From the NCBI RefSeq assembly GCF_947500835.1, contig NZ_CANMTQ010000001.1, positions 310,001-374,000 on the forward strand: a DNA stretch of 64,000 bases, written 5' to 3'. This document shows, piece by piece, positions 16,369-25,445 of this stretch; position 1 is the stretch's first letter, and each line of letters opens with the position of its first letter. The notes under the pieces are model-generated. The model was not told where the DNA came from and searched no databases. It worked only from the letters and a program-made list of their open reading frames with translations. A program made the translations under genes and the position numbers. The DNA comes from an uncultured Halomonas sp. (lineage in GTDB: Bacteria; Pseudomonadota; Gammaproteobacteria; Pseudomonadales; Halomonadaceae).

Positions 16369-16783
16369 TGGTTTACTTGCTTGTGAAAGTCATCGGATGG
16401 TTTGGCCACCCGCCGCGATTCAACTGATTCAACAACTACAGCGCGCCGCTACTGATGGGTTTCAAACACAAAAAGGCACTGCGCTCGCTGCTTTTTAAAC
16501 ACCGAATTAACTAAAAATATAAAACTTTATAGGGCGCTTGATGGAGAGCATATTATGGTAATAGGGGTTATAAAACTAGCCTCGAAACTCACACAATAGG
16601 CTTAGCTTCGTCCAATAGGCTTAGTCTTTACGTAAGCGCTTGGCACCGCACGCTTTCAGGCGCGCGGTGAAAAAGTGCAATAAAATGGAATGAGCGATTC
16701 GACAAGGCGCAACGGGATACATCGCGCCTTGAGTAAGGATTTACTTAAGGAAGGATAGGGGGTTTAGCGTTTGCCAGACGAGG
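16369..16783. promoter_or_regulatory. Gene-free region with AT-rich block and a 12-bp direct repeat
   Basis: The AT-rich block at ~16490-16590 contains several TATAAA-like hexamers on the minus strand and is the likely promoter zone for the leftward capsule operon. CAATAGGCTTAG occurs twice about 21 bases apart (~16595-16622), a possible protein-binding direct repeat. The rest up to 16783 holds the 3' flank of the ybbP-like gene; no ORF is convincing. Confidence 0.45.
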
Positions 16784-19384
16784 TCACGCCTCGCCCAGCA
16801 ACCCCAGGCTCGCCATGGGTGTTTGACGGCGCACGCCACGGGATAGCGCATGCCCGATGAGGCCAATGAGCAATGCTCCGCCTACAGGCAGAATCAACCA
16901 CATCAACCAGTGTACTCGCGGCGCCAGCTCCAGCCAGCCGATGTATACCCCGGCGGCGGCGGCTTCCGCAAGCAAGGCGCCCATCAGCCCGCTGGTGAAT
17001 CCCAGCAGCGCAAACTCGACTCCTTGCACCCGGGAAATCAACCGATCACCGGCGCCGAATACCCGAAGCAGGCCGCTTTCGTGGGTGCGCAGCGTGTGGC
17101 TGGCGGTCAGGGCGGCATAAAGCACGCTCACCCCAGCCAGCAGCACGAAGGCCAATACGAACTCCACTGCCCGAGTCACCTGGGACAACAGCTCCCGAAC
17201 TCGGCCAAGGATGACCTCGACGTTGATCAGTGATACTCCGGGAAAAGCGGATACCAGCTTGCCCGGCACGTTGCTGCCATCCGCTACGTGAAAGGCGGTG
17301 ATATAGCTGTGGCCAAAGCGCTCCAGGGTCTCCGGGGGAAAGACGACGTAGAAATTGGGCCGGAAACTGTCCCAATCGACCTCCCGCAGACTGGTGATTT
17401 CGCCGGTGACGTCGGACCCGCCGATGGAGAAGGTCAGGGTATCACCAAGCGAAATTTCGAAGCGTCCGGCAAGGCCGCTCTCCATGGAAATCGGCACGGG
17501 CTGGTCATTGCCGGAGGAAGTTGCAACGTCTTGCGCGAACCACTGTCCCTCGAGAATACGATTGCCTTCCGGCACCTCATCCTGCCAGGTCAGATTGAGT
17601 TCCCGACGCAGGGCGTTGTCACCGCGACTCTCCGCGGGTACGACCTCCTGGGGCGACTGGCCGTTGATCGCCACGATGCGCCCGCGCACCATGGGATACA
17701 GGGCGCTTCGCGTATCTGCCGCGTCCCCCAGGATATCGATAAAGCCCTGGCGCTCGCCGGGCTGAATGTTGATGGCGAAATAGTTGGGGGTGTCCTCGGG
17801 CAGCTGCGCCTGCCAGGTGGTCAACAGATCGCCCCGCACCAGGGTGATGATGGCCATGGCGGCAAAGGTCACCGCGAAGGCCAGCAGTTGACCGAGACTC
17901 GCCTGGCGCCGTCGCGCCAATTGCCGCGCCCCGAGTCTAAGCGCCTGGGCGCCGCCGCTTGCCCCATTGCCGAAACGCCCGGCCATACGCAGTACCAGCC
18001 CCAGCAGCAGCCAGCCCAATGCCCATAGCAGCACCAGGGCAACCAAGCCACCCAGCAACAAGCCAAGGGAAAGCATGAAATCCCCGGAATAGAGCCACAG
18101 CAGGCCGCCAAACACCAGGCTGGCGACACCGACCACCAGCCAGGCGGAGGCCGGCAAGGGATCGAGCTCACGACGCAGCACCTTGAGGGCGCTGACCTGT
18201 TTCAAGCGCAGCAGGGTCGGGCCGGCAAAACCCACCAGCACTGCAAGCGCGGTCAAGATGCCAAGTAATAGCGGCAGTATGCCCGGGGGTGGCAATTCCA
18301 GAGGCAGAAAACGCATCAGCAGCGCCAGCAGCCCCGCCTGGCCTGCCAGACCAAGCAATGCGCCGATGACCGAGGCAGAAAGCGCCAGCCACAAGAGCTG
18401 CAGGGCGAAGAGCTGGGTCAACTGGCGCTGGGAGGCGCCGAAGCAACGCAGCAAGGCGGCGGTGTCCAGGTGCCGATCCACATAGCGCCTCGTTGCCATG
18501 GCCACCGCCACGCCGGCCAGCAGCACCGCCGCCAAACCCGCCAGACTCAAATATTTCTCCGCCCGCTCCAGGGCATTGCCAAGCTGGGGGCGATCCTCCC
18601 TCACATCCTCGACTTCAACGCCCTGCTGTTCCAGCTGGGCCAGCAGATCCTCGACCCTGGCAACCGCCTCCGGCGGCCCCTTGGCCAACAGCTCATATTC
18701 GATCCGGGAGCCCGGACGCACCAATCCGGTGGCATCAAGATCATCGATGTGCATCATCAAGCGCGGGTTGAAGCTGCCGAACCCGGCGGATTGATCCGGC
18801 TCGCGCTCGATCAACCCGCTCACCGTCAGCTGCATCTGACCCAGCTGAAACGACTCGCCGATTTCGATATTCAGCAACTGCGCCAAGCGCGGCGCGATCC
18901 AGGCATTGCCTGGCGATGGGCCCCGGGCCACCTCTTCGACGCCCTCGCCCATATCCACCAGCACCTTGCCATACAGTGGATAGGCCTCATCCACTACCTT
19001 CAGGCTTGCCGGCTGAAACGAATCGTCGCGGCTGGCCATCGACACTAGATCAACCTGATCCGCCAGAATCAGGCCCGCATCTTCAAATTGTCGACGCAGA
19101 TCCTCGTCGAAGGGTTTGCTCTGTTCGAGCTTGATATCGCCCCCTACCAGCTGGCCTGCCTGCCTGGTCAAACCGCGATCGAGACGATCAAGAAAAAAGC
19201 CGATCATGGTGGAGGCCGCCACTGCCAAGGCCAAGGCCACGAACAGGGCACGCACGTCGTTTGCGCGCAGGTCTCGTTTCAAGCCTTTCAAGGACAGCCC
19301 TAATAGACTCGCCCCGTCTTTTTCCCCTTTGTTCACAGCACCCTTCATTTCTGAACCAGTATTTCTGCGCATATCTTCGCTCAT
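16784..19384 (-). CDS. ybbP: FtsX-like ABC transporter permease (YbbP family)
   Basis: About 866 residues, start ATG at 19384 overlapping the ATPase stop (ATGA). Membrane segments lie near the N-terminus (LFVALALAVAASTMIGFFL), in two central blocks and at the C-terminus (GLMGALLAEAAAAGVYIG), with a large periplasmic domain between; a double MacB/FtsX-type permease. YbbAP systems act in lipid or lipoprotein handling at the inner membrane and are often next to the TesA lipase, as here. Substrate not known. Confidence 0.9.
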   Translation of the reverse strand: MSEDMRRNTGSEMKGAVNKGEKDGASLLGLSLKGLKRDLRANDVRALFVALALAVAASTMIGFFLDRLDRGLTRQAGQLVGGDIKLEQSKPFDEDLRRQFEDAGLILADQVDLVSMASRDDSFQPASLKVVDEAYPLYGKVLVDMGEGVEEVARGPSPGNAWIAPRLAQLLNIEIGESFQLGQMQLTVSGLIEREPDQSAGFGSFNPRLMMHIDDLDATGLVRPGSRIEYELLAKGPPEAVARVEDLLAQLEQQGVEVEDVREDRPQLGNALERAEKYLSLAGLAAVLLAGVAVAMATRRYVDRHLDTAALLRCFGASQRQLTQLFALQLLWLALSASVIGALLGLAGQAGLLALLMRFLPLELPPPGILPLLLGILTALAVLVGFAGPTLLRLKQVSALKVLRRELDPLPASAWLVVGVASLVFGGLLWLYSGDFMLSLGLLLGGLVALVLLWALGWLLLGLVLRMAGRFGNGASGGAQALRLGARQLARRRQASLGQLLAFAVTFAAMAIITLVRGDLLTTWQAQLPEDTPNYFAINIQPGERQGFIDILGDAADTRSALYPMVRGRIVAINGQSPQEVVPAESRGDNALRRELNLTWQDEVPEGNRILEGQWFAQDVATSSGNDQPVPISMESGLAGRFEISLGDTLTFSIGGSDVTGEITSLREVDWDSFRPNFYVVFPPETLERFGHSYITAFHVADGSNVPGKLVSAFPGVSLINVEVILGRVRELLSQVTRAVEFVLAFVLLAGVSVLYAALTASHTLRTHESGLLRVFGAGDRLISRVQGVEFALLGFTSGLMGALLAEAAAAGVYIGWLELAPRVHWLMWLILPVGGALLIGLIGHALSRGVRRQTPMASLGLLGEA

Positions 19385-20073
19385 ACCTCGACCTCGTCCC
19401 GATCCAGGACGGTCAGGTGGCCAGCATCGAGCTTGAGACAACGATCGCAGCGCCGGGCCAGGTGATGATCATGAGTGACCAGCACCAGCGTGGTGCCGGC
19501 TTCACGGTTGAGTTCGAACAATAGATCGATGACCTTTCCACCGGTACCGCGATCCAGATTCCCCGTGGGCTCATCGGCGAATACCAGTTCCGGCCCGGTA
19601 ACGAAGGCGCGAGCCACCGCGACCCGCTGCTGCTCGCCGCCAGAGAGCTGCTTGGGCAAATGATCCATGCGCTCCCCCAACCCCACTCGGGTCAGCCATT
19701 CTCGGCCTCTGATCTGATGATCGCTTCCCGGCAACAGTTCCAGCGGCAGCAATACGTTCTCCAACGCGGTCAGCGTCGGCAACAGCTGGAAATTCTGAAA
19801 CACGAAACCGACCCGCCCGGCACGCAGTCCCGCGCGACCATCTTCATCGAGTTTCTTCAACGACTGTCCAAACAGATCGAGCTCGCCACTGGTCGGAACG
19901 TCCAGCCCTGCCAGCAAACCCAGCAAGGTGGACTTGCCGGCCCCGGAACTTCCCAGGATGGCCACGCTCTCACCGGGGAATACCTCGAGATCGAGGCTCC
20001 TTAGAATATCCAGCCGGCGTTCGCCGCTGATAACCTGCTTGCCAAGGCCCTTGGCATGTAGAATTGCACTCAT
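19381..20073 (-). CDS. ybbA: ABC transporter ATP-binding protein (YbbA family)
   Basis: About 230 residues if started at [14 protein letters not shown] (20073); a start at 20097 would overlap the divergent tesA start and has only a distant AGGGA. Walker [10 protein letters not shown], signature [15 protein letters not shown], Walker [10 protein letters not shown] and the LVTHDHHLA switch place it in the LolD/MacB/YbbA group. Works with the overlapping YbbP-like permease. Confidence 0.93.
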   Translation of the reverse strand: MSAILHAKGLGKQVISGERRLDILRSLDLEVFPGESVAILGSSGAGKSTLLGLLAGLDVPTSGELDLFGQSLKKLDEDGRAGLRAGRVGFVFQNFQLLPTLTALENVLLPLELLPGSDHQIRGREWLTRVGLGERMDHLPKQLSGGEQQRVAVARAFVTGPELVFADEPTGNLDRGTGGKVIDLLFELNREAGTTLVLVTHDHHLARRCDRCLKLDAGHLTVLDRDEVEV

Positions 20074-20095
20074 TTCACGCGTTTGGGAGTTGGAC

Positions 20096-20767
20096 ATGAT
20101 GCACGCTTTCCCTGTGGTTACACGGTTCCTGAACAGAAGCCTGATGTTGGTGCTGCTGTTATTGCTGCCACTATGGGCAGGCATGGCGAATGCCGCCAAT
20201 ACGACACTACTGGTCATGGGGGATAGCCTCAGCGCCGCCTACGGTATAGAGCGCCAAGCCGGCTGGGTCAGTCTACTGAGCCAGCGTCTGGGTGACGAAG
20301 TCAAGGTCGTCAATGCCAGTATCAGCGGCGAGACCACGTCTGGCGGAGTGTCTCGTCTGCATGAGCTACTCAGACAACAGGACCCGGACATCGTTCTGAT
20401 CGAGCTGGGGGGCAACGACGGCCTGCGCGGCCTGTCTCCCAAGCAGATGCGCCATAATCTTTCCAGCATGATCGAAGCCAGTCAAAAGGAAGATGCCAAG
20501 GTGCTGTTGGTGGGCATCGAGATACCGCCCAACTATGGCCGGGCTTACACTCAAGCGTTCAAGGCGGTCTACCATGATCTGGCCGAACAGTACGACGTAC
20601 CCCTGGTGCCCTTTCTCCTCGAGGGTGTCGCCCTGGAGGAAGACCTGATGCAGGACGACGGCATCCATCCTACCGCCGAAGCCCAGCCCCGCATGCTCGA
20701 GAATGTCTGGCCCAAGTTGGAAGCCCTGTTGCCCAAGCAGACTCAAGAGCGGATGGCAAGCCAATGA
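20096..20767 (+). CDS. tesA: Periplasmic lysophospholipase/thioesterase I (TesA)
   Basis: About 223 residues starting MMHAFPVVTRF, preceded by GGGAG at 6-9 bases. Signal peptide, then the GDSLS nucleophile motif (LLVMGDSLSAAYGI), NASISGETTSGG, ELGGNDGLRG and the C-terminal DGIHPTAEAQ with the Asp-His of the SGNH triad. Hydrolyses acyl-CoA, acyl esters and lysophospholipids in the periplasm. Divergent from ybbAP, as in many proteobacteria. Confidence 0.95.
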   Translation: MMHAFPVVTRFLNRSLMLVLLLLLPLWAGMANAANTTLLVMGDSLSAAYGIERQAGWVSLLSQRLGDEVKVVNASISGETTSGGVSRLHELLRQQDPDIVLIELGGNDGLRGLSPKQMRHNLSSMIEASQKEDAKVLLVGIEIPPNYGRAYTQAFKAVYHDLAEQYDVPLVPFLLEGVALEEDLMQDDGIHPTAEAQPRMLENVWPKLEALLPKQTQERMASQ

Positions 20768-20779
20768 CCGGCTCGCCAA

Positions 20780-20808
20780 TGGTCCATTGATGGACTAAAA
20801 TTGGTCTA
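20780..20808. promoter_or_regulatory. Probable operator/promoter of the Phd-RelE type module
   Basis: TGGTCCAT TG ATGGACTA is an inverted repeat with one mismatch, followed by a related half-site TTGGTCTA. An AT-rich TATTATTTAATAA then leads to the ribosome site of the antitoxin. Autoregulation by the antitoxin is inferred. Confidence 0.6.
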
Positions 20809-20829
20809 TTATTTAATAAGGTGAATCCC

Positions 20830-21093
20830 ATGCGCATCGAAACCATCAGTTACCTGAAGCAAAATGCCGCCACCCTGGATGTCCGGGAGCCACTGATCAT
20901 CACCCAGAATGGCAAGCCGACCTATGTGGTGGAATCCTATGCCGCTCATGAACGTCGCGAACAGGGCCTCGCTCTGCTCAAGCTCTTGAGCCTGGGTGAA
21001 CGCAGCCGCGAAGCCGGCATGACCATGAGCGCCGAGGAGTTCAAGGCCAAGCTCAAAGAAGATCATGCAGCCGAACGAGGCGAACCCATTTGA
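20830..21093 (+). CDS. Phd/YefM-family antitoxin
   Basis: 87 residues from the ATG at 20830, which has AAGGTG seven bases upstream; the GTG at 20821 is part of that ribosome site. N-terminus IETISYLKQNAATLDVREPLIITQNGKPTYVVESY is the DNA-binding Phd/YefM fold. The C-terminal MTMSAEEFKAKLKE would bind the toxin. Its stop overlaps the toxin start (TTGA). Confidence 0.85.
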   Translation: MRIETISYLKQNAATLDVREPLIITQNGKPTYVVESYAAHERREQGLALLKLLSLGERSREAGMTMSAEEFKAKLKEDHAAERGEPI

Positions 21094-21437
21094 CTCGAAC
21101 AAGTGCGGTCACCTTCGAGAATACGGCTCTACAATCCCTACGTAATTGCCGCTATTTTCTTATCGATCATCTCGAAATGCCGCTAGACAAGGCCCACACC
21201 TATACCCAGAGTTTAGCCGATACAGCCGTTTCACGATTGGCACAGCGCGCCGATACCTATGCGATCTGCCGACAGGCAGCGGAGCTTGGCACTAATGACT
21301 ACCGCGAACTGCTGATCGACAATTACCGTGTCGTTTACCGCATCTGGCCGGAGACCCATGACGTCTCCATTTATCTGTTCGTCCATCAGCGCCAGGATTT
21401 CAAGCAGCTATTGTTTCAGTACCAGATGCTCAAATGA
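21090..21437 (+). CDS. RelE/ParE-superfamily toxin
   Basis: 115 residues from a TTG start that overlaps the antitoxin TGA; no better start exists in frame nearby, so translation is likely coupled and kept low. The C-terminal YRELLIDNYRVVYRIW then VSIYLFVHQRQDF is the ParE/RelE beta-sheet signature. ParE members poison gyrase and RelE members cut ribosomal mRNA; which applies is not readable. Confidence 0.8.
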   Translation: MTRTSAVTFENTALQSLRNCRYFLIDHLEMPLDKAHTYTQSLADTAVSRLAQRADTYAICRQAAELGTNDYRELLIDNYRVVYRIWPETHDVSIYLFVHQRQDFKQLLFQYQMLK

Positions 21438-21441
21438 CACC

Positions 21442-21515
21442 ATCACTTCCTAAAGCGAGCTTCTACACGTAAGCAGCCGCACTGGGTTTAGTAGGAGCCT
21501 GATTTATCGGGCGAT
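21442..21515 (+). repeat. ~75-bp two-hairpin interspersed repeat, copy 7
   Basis: CACTTCCTAAAGCGAGC...GTAGGAGCCTGATTTATCGGGCGAT; the first hairpin is partly decayed. Directly after the RelE-type toxin gene. Confidence 0.65.
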
Positions 21516-21526
21516 AGCCAAACCAC

Positions 21527-21556
21527 CATCGCTCACTAACGTGAGCCGCTACACAA
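21527..21556 (+). repeat. Half copy of the two-hairpin repeat, copy 8
   Basis: ATCGCTCACTAACGTGAGC followed by CGCTACAC matches only hairpin 1 and its flank. It abuts the stop of the EamA transporter gene. Confidence 0.5.
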
Positions 21557-21557
21557 A

Positions 21558-22445
21558 TCATGCCTGAACCGGCGCGGGCGCTTTCTGCAACTGTTGCAGC
21601 CCCAGCCCACCGAGAATCAGCAGCAAGCCAATCAGGGTCGAGGCGAGAATCGGCTCGCCGACGACGACATGCAACAGCAGCAGCGAGACCGGCGGCGACA
21701 GGAAGATCAGGTTGGAGACCTTGGCGGTGCGCGATATCTGCTGTACCGCCATCTGCCACAGCACGAAGGCGATGCCCATCTCAAATAGCCCGACATAGAT
21801 GCCCGCCCCCAGACTACTCCAGCCGTGCCAGGTAAACCCCGGCCCGATGAGCACGAGCAGCGTCAGAATCGGCAGGCCCACGCTGAAGTTCTGCCACTGG
21901 GCCACCAAGGGCTCTCGATGATCCTTGGCGTTGAACAGCCAATACAGCGCCCAGAGCAGCGTCGATATCAAGGCGAACCCGACCCCCAACGGGTCCGCGA
22001 AGGCCACCTCGAATACCGCGCCACGAGTGGCAATGACCCAGACGCCGGCGTAAGCGATCAATCCGGCAAGAATATCCATGCGGGTCAGACGCTGGCCGAG
22101 AATCGGCACGGCGAGAAAGCCCATGGCCAGCGCCCAGGTATAGTTCAGCGCCATGGCCTCCTGACCCGGCAATCGGTCGTAGGCAGCGAACAGCACCAGA
22201 TAGTAGGCCACCGGATTCATCAGCCCGGCCCACAGCGCGGTGCGCCAGCCTTTGCGCAAGGCCAGGCCAAGCTGTCCTCGCTTGACCACCAGCGCACCGA
22301 TCAGCAACCAGGAGACCAGCGCCGCGATCCAGATTAGCTCCACCGGTGTCATGCTCGCCAAGGCCAGCTTGAAGGCGGTCGCCACCGTGGACCACAACGC
22401 CACCGCGGCTACGCCGTAGAGCATCGCTTGCCGATCCTGAGTCAT
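21558..22445 (-). CDS. EamA/DMT-family transporter
   Basis: 295 residues, ten predicted membrane segments in two EamA halves (AVALWSTVATAFKLAL start of half one; ALISTLLWALYWLF start of half two). Ribosome site AGGAG seven bases before the ATG. DMT carriers of this type export metabolites or amino acids through the inner membrane; the substrate is unknown. Divergent from the zntB-like gene. Confidence 0.88.
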   Translation of the reverse strand: MTQDRQAMLYGVAAVALWSTVATAFKLALASMTPVELIWIAALVSWLLIGALVVKRGQLGLALRKGWRTALWAGLMNPVAYYLVLFAAYDRLPGQEAMALNYTWALAMGFLAVPILGQRLTRMDILAGLIAYAGVWVIATRGAVFEVAFADPLGVGFALISTLLWALYWLFNAKDHREPLVAQWQNFSVGLPILTLLVLIGPGFTWHGWSSLGAGIYVGLFEMGIAFVLWQMAVQQISRTAKVSNLIFLSPPVSLLLLHVVVGEPILASTLIGLLLILGGLGLQQLQKAPAPVQA

Positions 22446-22558
22446 GCCTACTCCTATCCCATGTGCGTTTACGCTAAGGTAACCACCCTAACCGCCCTGC
22501 GTCGCTTAGACGAGCATGGCGATCATCGAACAACTGAATTTTGTTAAGGAACTCTGGC

Positions 22559-23581
22559 ATGGAGGCAACTCGCGATAGCCTGCCACCGTCCTCGCCCGAC
22601 GCGCCCCCCGAGAAGATCAGCGCTTTCGTCACTGCCTATCAACTGGATGGCACCGGAGCCGGTCGCATACTCGACGACACGCAGCTGCACGCCATGTGGC
22701 ACAGCGAAGAGGCCGCACTCTGGCTGCATCTGGATTTCCGTCATGACGACGTCATGACCTATTTGCACTCTTTGGCGGCTCTCGACGAGGCGGTCATCGA
22801 GGCGCTGCTCGAGGAAGATACACGCCCCCGGGTGGCGCGCTTCGGCCGCGGTGTCGTGACCACCCTGCGCGGCATCAACTTCAACCCTGGCGCGGCCCGG
22901 GACGATTTGATCTCCCTGCGGGTGTGGATGACCCCCAAGCGTCTGATCACCTTGCGCCGCCGACCGCTGCATGCGGTCAGCGTAGTACGTGAACGCATCG
23001 ACAGTGGCAGCGGCGCCGAGTCGATTCCGGACCTGGCGGCCTGGCTGACGGAAACACTCGTCGATCAGGTGGGCGACGTGACCCACCAGCTCGATGGACA
23101 TCTGGCGGAACTGGAAGAAGCCCAGCTCAACGATCCTGAAGACGTGGACAGCGACGACTTGACGCGGATTCGTCGCTCCCTGATCAACCTGCGCCGCTTC
23201 ATGGGCCCCCAGCGGGATTGTCTGGCGCAGCTGGCCCAGGGTCCGTTATGGCTCGACGAGGAAACCAAGGTATCGCTGCGGGAAAGCGCCAACCAGCTTT
23301 CACGCTATACCGAAGACTTCAATGCCATGCAGGAGCGCGCCCATATCCTTCAGGAACAGTACTGGAGCGAACATAACGAACAGCTCAACGAGCGCATGTA
23401 CATGCTGGCCGTCGTGACCACGGTATTTCTTCCCTTGAGCTTTCTCACCGGCCTGCTGGGCATCAACGTCGGCGGCATTCCCGGGGCTCAGAATCCTTAC
23501 GCGTTCACGATATTCATTGCGCTCACCTTGGTGATCGGCATTGCGGTGATGGCATTGCTCAAGCGCAAGCACTGGTGGTAG
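22559..23581 (+). CDS. zntB: CorA-family divalent cation transporter, ZntB-like
   Basis: About 340 residues from the ATG at 22559, which has AAGGA nine bases upstream. Large cytoplasmic N-terminal domain, then two C-terminal membrane segments with the pore-entry GINVGGIPG. The GxNxGGIPG form is typical of ZntB rather than the GMN of Mg-type CorA, so Zn transport is the better guess. Confidence 0.85.
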   Translation: MEATRDSLPPSSPDAPPEKISAFVTAYQLDGTGAGRILDDTQLHAMWHSEEAALWLHLDFRHDDVMTYLHSLAALDEAVIEALLEEDTRPRVARFGRGVVTTLRGINFNPGAARDDLISLRVWMTPKRLITLRRRPLHAVSVVRERIDSGSGAESIPDLAAWLTETLVDQVGDVTHQLDGHLAELEEAQLNDPEDVDSDDLTRIRRSLINLRRFMGPQRDCLAQLAQGPLWLDEETKVSLRESANQLSRYTEDFNAMQERAHILQEQYWSEHNEQLNERMYMLAVVTTVFLPLSFLTGLLGINVGGIPGAQNPYAFTIFIALTLVIGIAVMALLKRKHWW

Positions 23582-23586
23582 GAAGC

Positions 23587-23856
23587 CTAGCGGTCGATAT
23601 GACCCAGGTCTCGCTCCGGATCAAGCCGATCGCGAACCCGGCGCTTGAGCTCTTTTATGTCGGGGAAGCCGCCGTCGCGTTTGCGCTCCCAGATCATCTG
23701 GTCATCGAACAGCACCTCGAAGTGACCGCCATGGCTGGGGGCCAGGGCGACTTCGTCGAGATCCTCGCCGAAGGTAGAAAGAAGCTCCTGGGCATACCAT
23801 CCTGCCCTGAGAAGCCAATGACATTGCGTGCAATAATGAATACGTACCCGAGCCAT
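23587..23856 (-). CDS. SelW/SelT/SelH-type (Rdx) redox protein, cysteine version
   Basis: 89 residues with GGAGG before the ATG. IHYCTQCHWLLRAGWYAQELL holds the CxxC at residues 9-12, in a thioredoxin-like fold, and the family ending GGFPDIKELKRRVRD. Homologues in some organisms carry selenocysteine; here both positions are plain Cys codons. Function in the family is unclear, probably thiol redox. Convergent with the zntB-like gene only six bases away. Confidence 0.85.
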   Translation of the reverse strand: MARVRIHYCTQCHWLLRAGWYAQELLSTFGEDLDEVALAPSHGGHFEVLFDDQMIWERKRDGGFPDIKELKRRVRDRLDPERDLGHIDR

Positions 23857-23952
23857 CTTGACCTCCTCTCATGGCGTAGCAGTGGCTCATCATAACAATG
23901 TATCGATGATCAAGAGTGTCGATAAGTGTCGGCAACTCCATGGAGGATATAC

Positions 23953-25266
23953 ATGGCTAGCCCCCCCATCAGTCAATCCCGTTTTTACGAGTGGCTGACC
24001 GGCGATGAAGATAGTCGACTGTGCAAGGACATCTCGGACGAGGCTTGCAACGAGCAACCGGGCAATTTCTTTCGCCATCTTTTTGCCTCTCTGGGTAACA
24101 AGCTGGCGGACGAGTTCTCCAGTGCGCGGCTGGTGCTACCCTGGCTGTTGGGGGCAATCGGCGCCCCGCTGTGGATGGTGGGATTGCTGGTACCCATCCG
24201 CGAAGCCGGTTCTCTTCTGCCCCAGATCTTCATCGCCGGATTCATTCGCCACATGCCCCAGCGCAAGTGGGTATGGGTCACCGGAGGAGCACTTCAAGCG
24301 CTTTGTGCAGCGATGCTTGCGGTACTGGCACTGACCAGCAGTGGCGGCCTGGGGGGCGCCTTGGTGCTGATCGTACTGATCGTGCTTTCATTGGCGCGAG
24401 GGCTTTCTTCCATTGCCACCAAGGACGTACTGGGCAAGACCATCGCCAAACAGCGACGCGGCAATCTGATGGGCTGGAGCGGCAGTGTCGCCGGCGCCAT
24501 GACCCTGTTCGCCGGCGCGGTATTGATGCTGTTTGACGATCGTGACGGCGAGACCGCGCTGGCGATATTGCTGGCTGTTGCCGCCCTGGGTTGGGCGATC
24601 AACGCCGCCTGCGCCGCCGCCATTCGCGAGGATCAAGGCGCCACGGAAGGAGGCGAAAACGCCTGGGACAGCATTCGACAGGGGCTTAAGCTACTACGTC
24701 AGGATCGCACCTTCCTGCATTTCAACCTGGCCCGGGCGCTGTTGCTCTCGAGCGCGCTTGCCCTGCCCTATATTGCGCTGCTTGGCCAACGCCAAAGTGG
24801 CGAGGATCTAGGCGGCCTCGGCGTACTTGTCGTCATCTCAGGGCTTGCCAGCATGCTATCAAGCCCGTTCTGGGGCAAGCGCGCGGACATCGCGAGCCAC
24901 AAGGTAATGCGCGATGCTGGTGCCATGGCGGGACTATGCTGTCTGGCGGCAGCCGGAATCGCCTGGATACCCGGGGATTGGACCAGAACGGTCTGGCCTT
25001 TTGCCCTCGTTTATGGGGTGCTGGTCATTGCTCATGCAGGCATCAGGCTAGGGCGCAAGACTTATGTGGTGGACATGGCGGGTCGCGATGATCGCGCACT
25101 CTACGTCGCTTTATCGAATACGTTGACCGGGCTTCTGATGCTTATCGTGGGCGCTATCATCGGCGCATTGGCCCAATGGCTGGGAAGTACCGGTTTGCTG
25201 TTGGTACTTTCTCTGTGCGCTTTTGCCGCTGCGCTGACTGCGCAACTGCTGCCACAGGTCGAATAG
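23953..25266 (+). CDS. MFS transporter
   Basis: About 437 residues from the ATG at 23953 (GGAGG upstream at a good distance). A ~45-residue soluble N-terminus precedes about twelve membrane segments. SIATKDVLGKTIAKQRRGNLMG in the first loop is unusual among MFS carriers and recurs in a small uncharacterised group. No substrate can be assigned. Confidence 0.8.
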   Translation: MASPPISQSRFYEWLTGDEDSRLCKDISDEACNEQPGNFFRHLFASLGNKLADEFSSARLVLPWLLGAIGAPLWMVGLLVPIREAGSLLPQIFIAGFIRHMPQRKWVWVTGGALQALCAAMLAVLALTSSGGLGGALVLIVLIVLSLARGLSSIATKDVLGKTIAKQRRGNLMGWSGSVAGAMTLFAGAVLMLFDDRDGETALAILLAVAALGWAINAACAAAIREDQGATEGGENAWDSIRQGLKLLRQDRTFLHFNLARALLLSSALALPYIALLGQRQSGEDLGGLGVLVVISGLASMLSSPFWGKRADIASHKVMRDAGAMAGLCCLAAAGIAWIPGDWTRTVWPFALVYGVLVIAHAGIRLGRKTYVVDMAGRDDRALYVALSNTLTGLLMLIVGAIIGALAQWLGSTGLLLVLSLCAFAAALTAQLLPQVE

Positions 25267-25445
25267 TATCGACAAAGCGTTGAAAACATTACCAAGGCTG
25301 GCCATGATAGACAGGTAAGGGCCTCGCCGACGGCCAGCGTTCTCTAGCTCCCGGGCCAGCGCTATTCAGGAAGCGCTCCCGGGCCAGCACACCGAGCGCC
25401 TCCCATGATCTGCCACAGGACCGCCAGCGCATGAAAAGACCTGCA

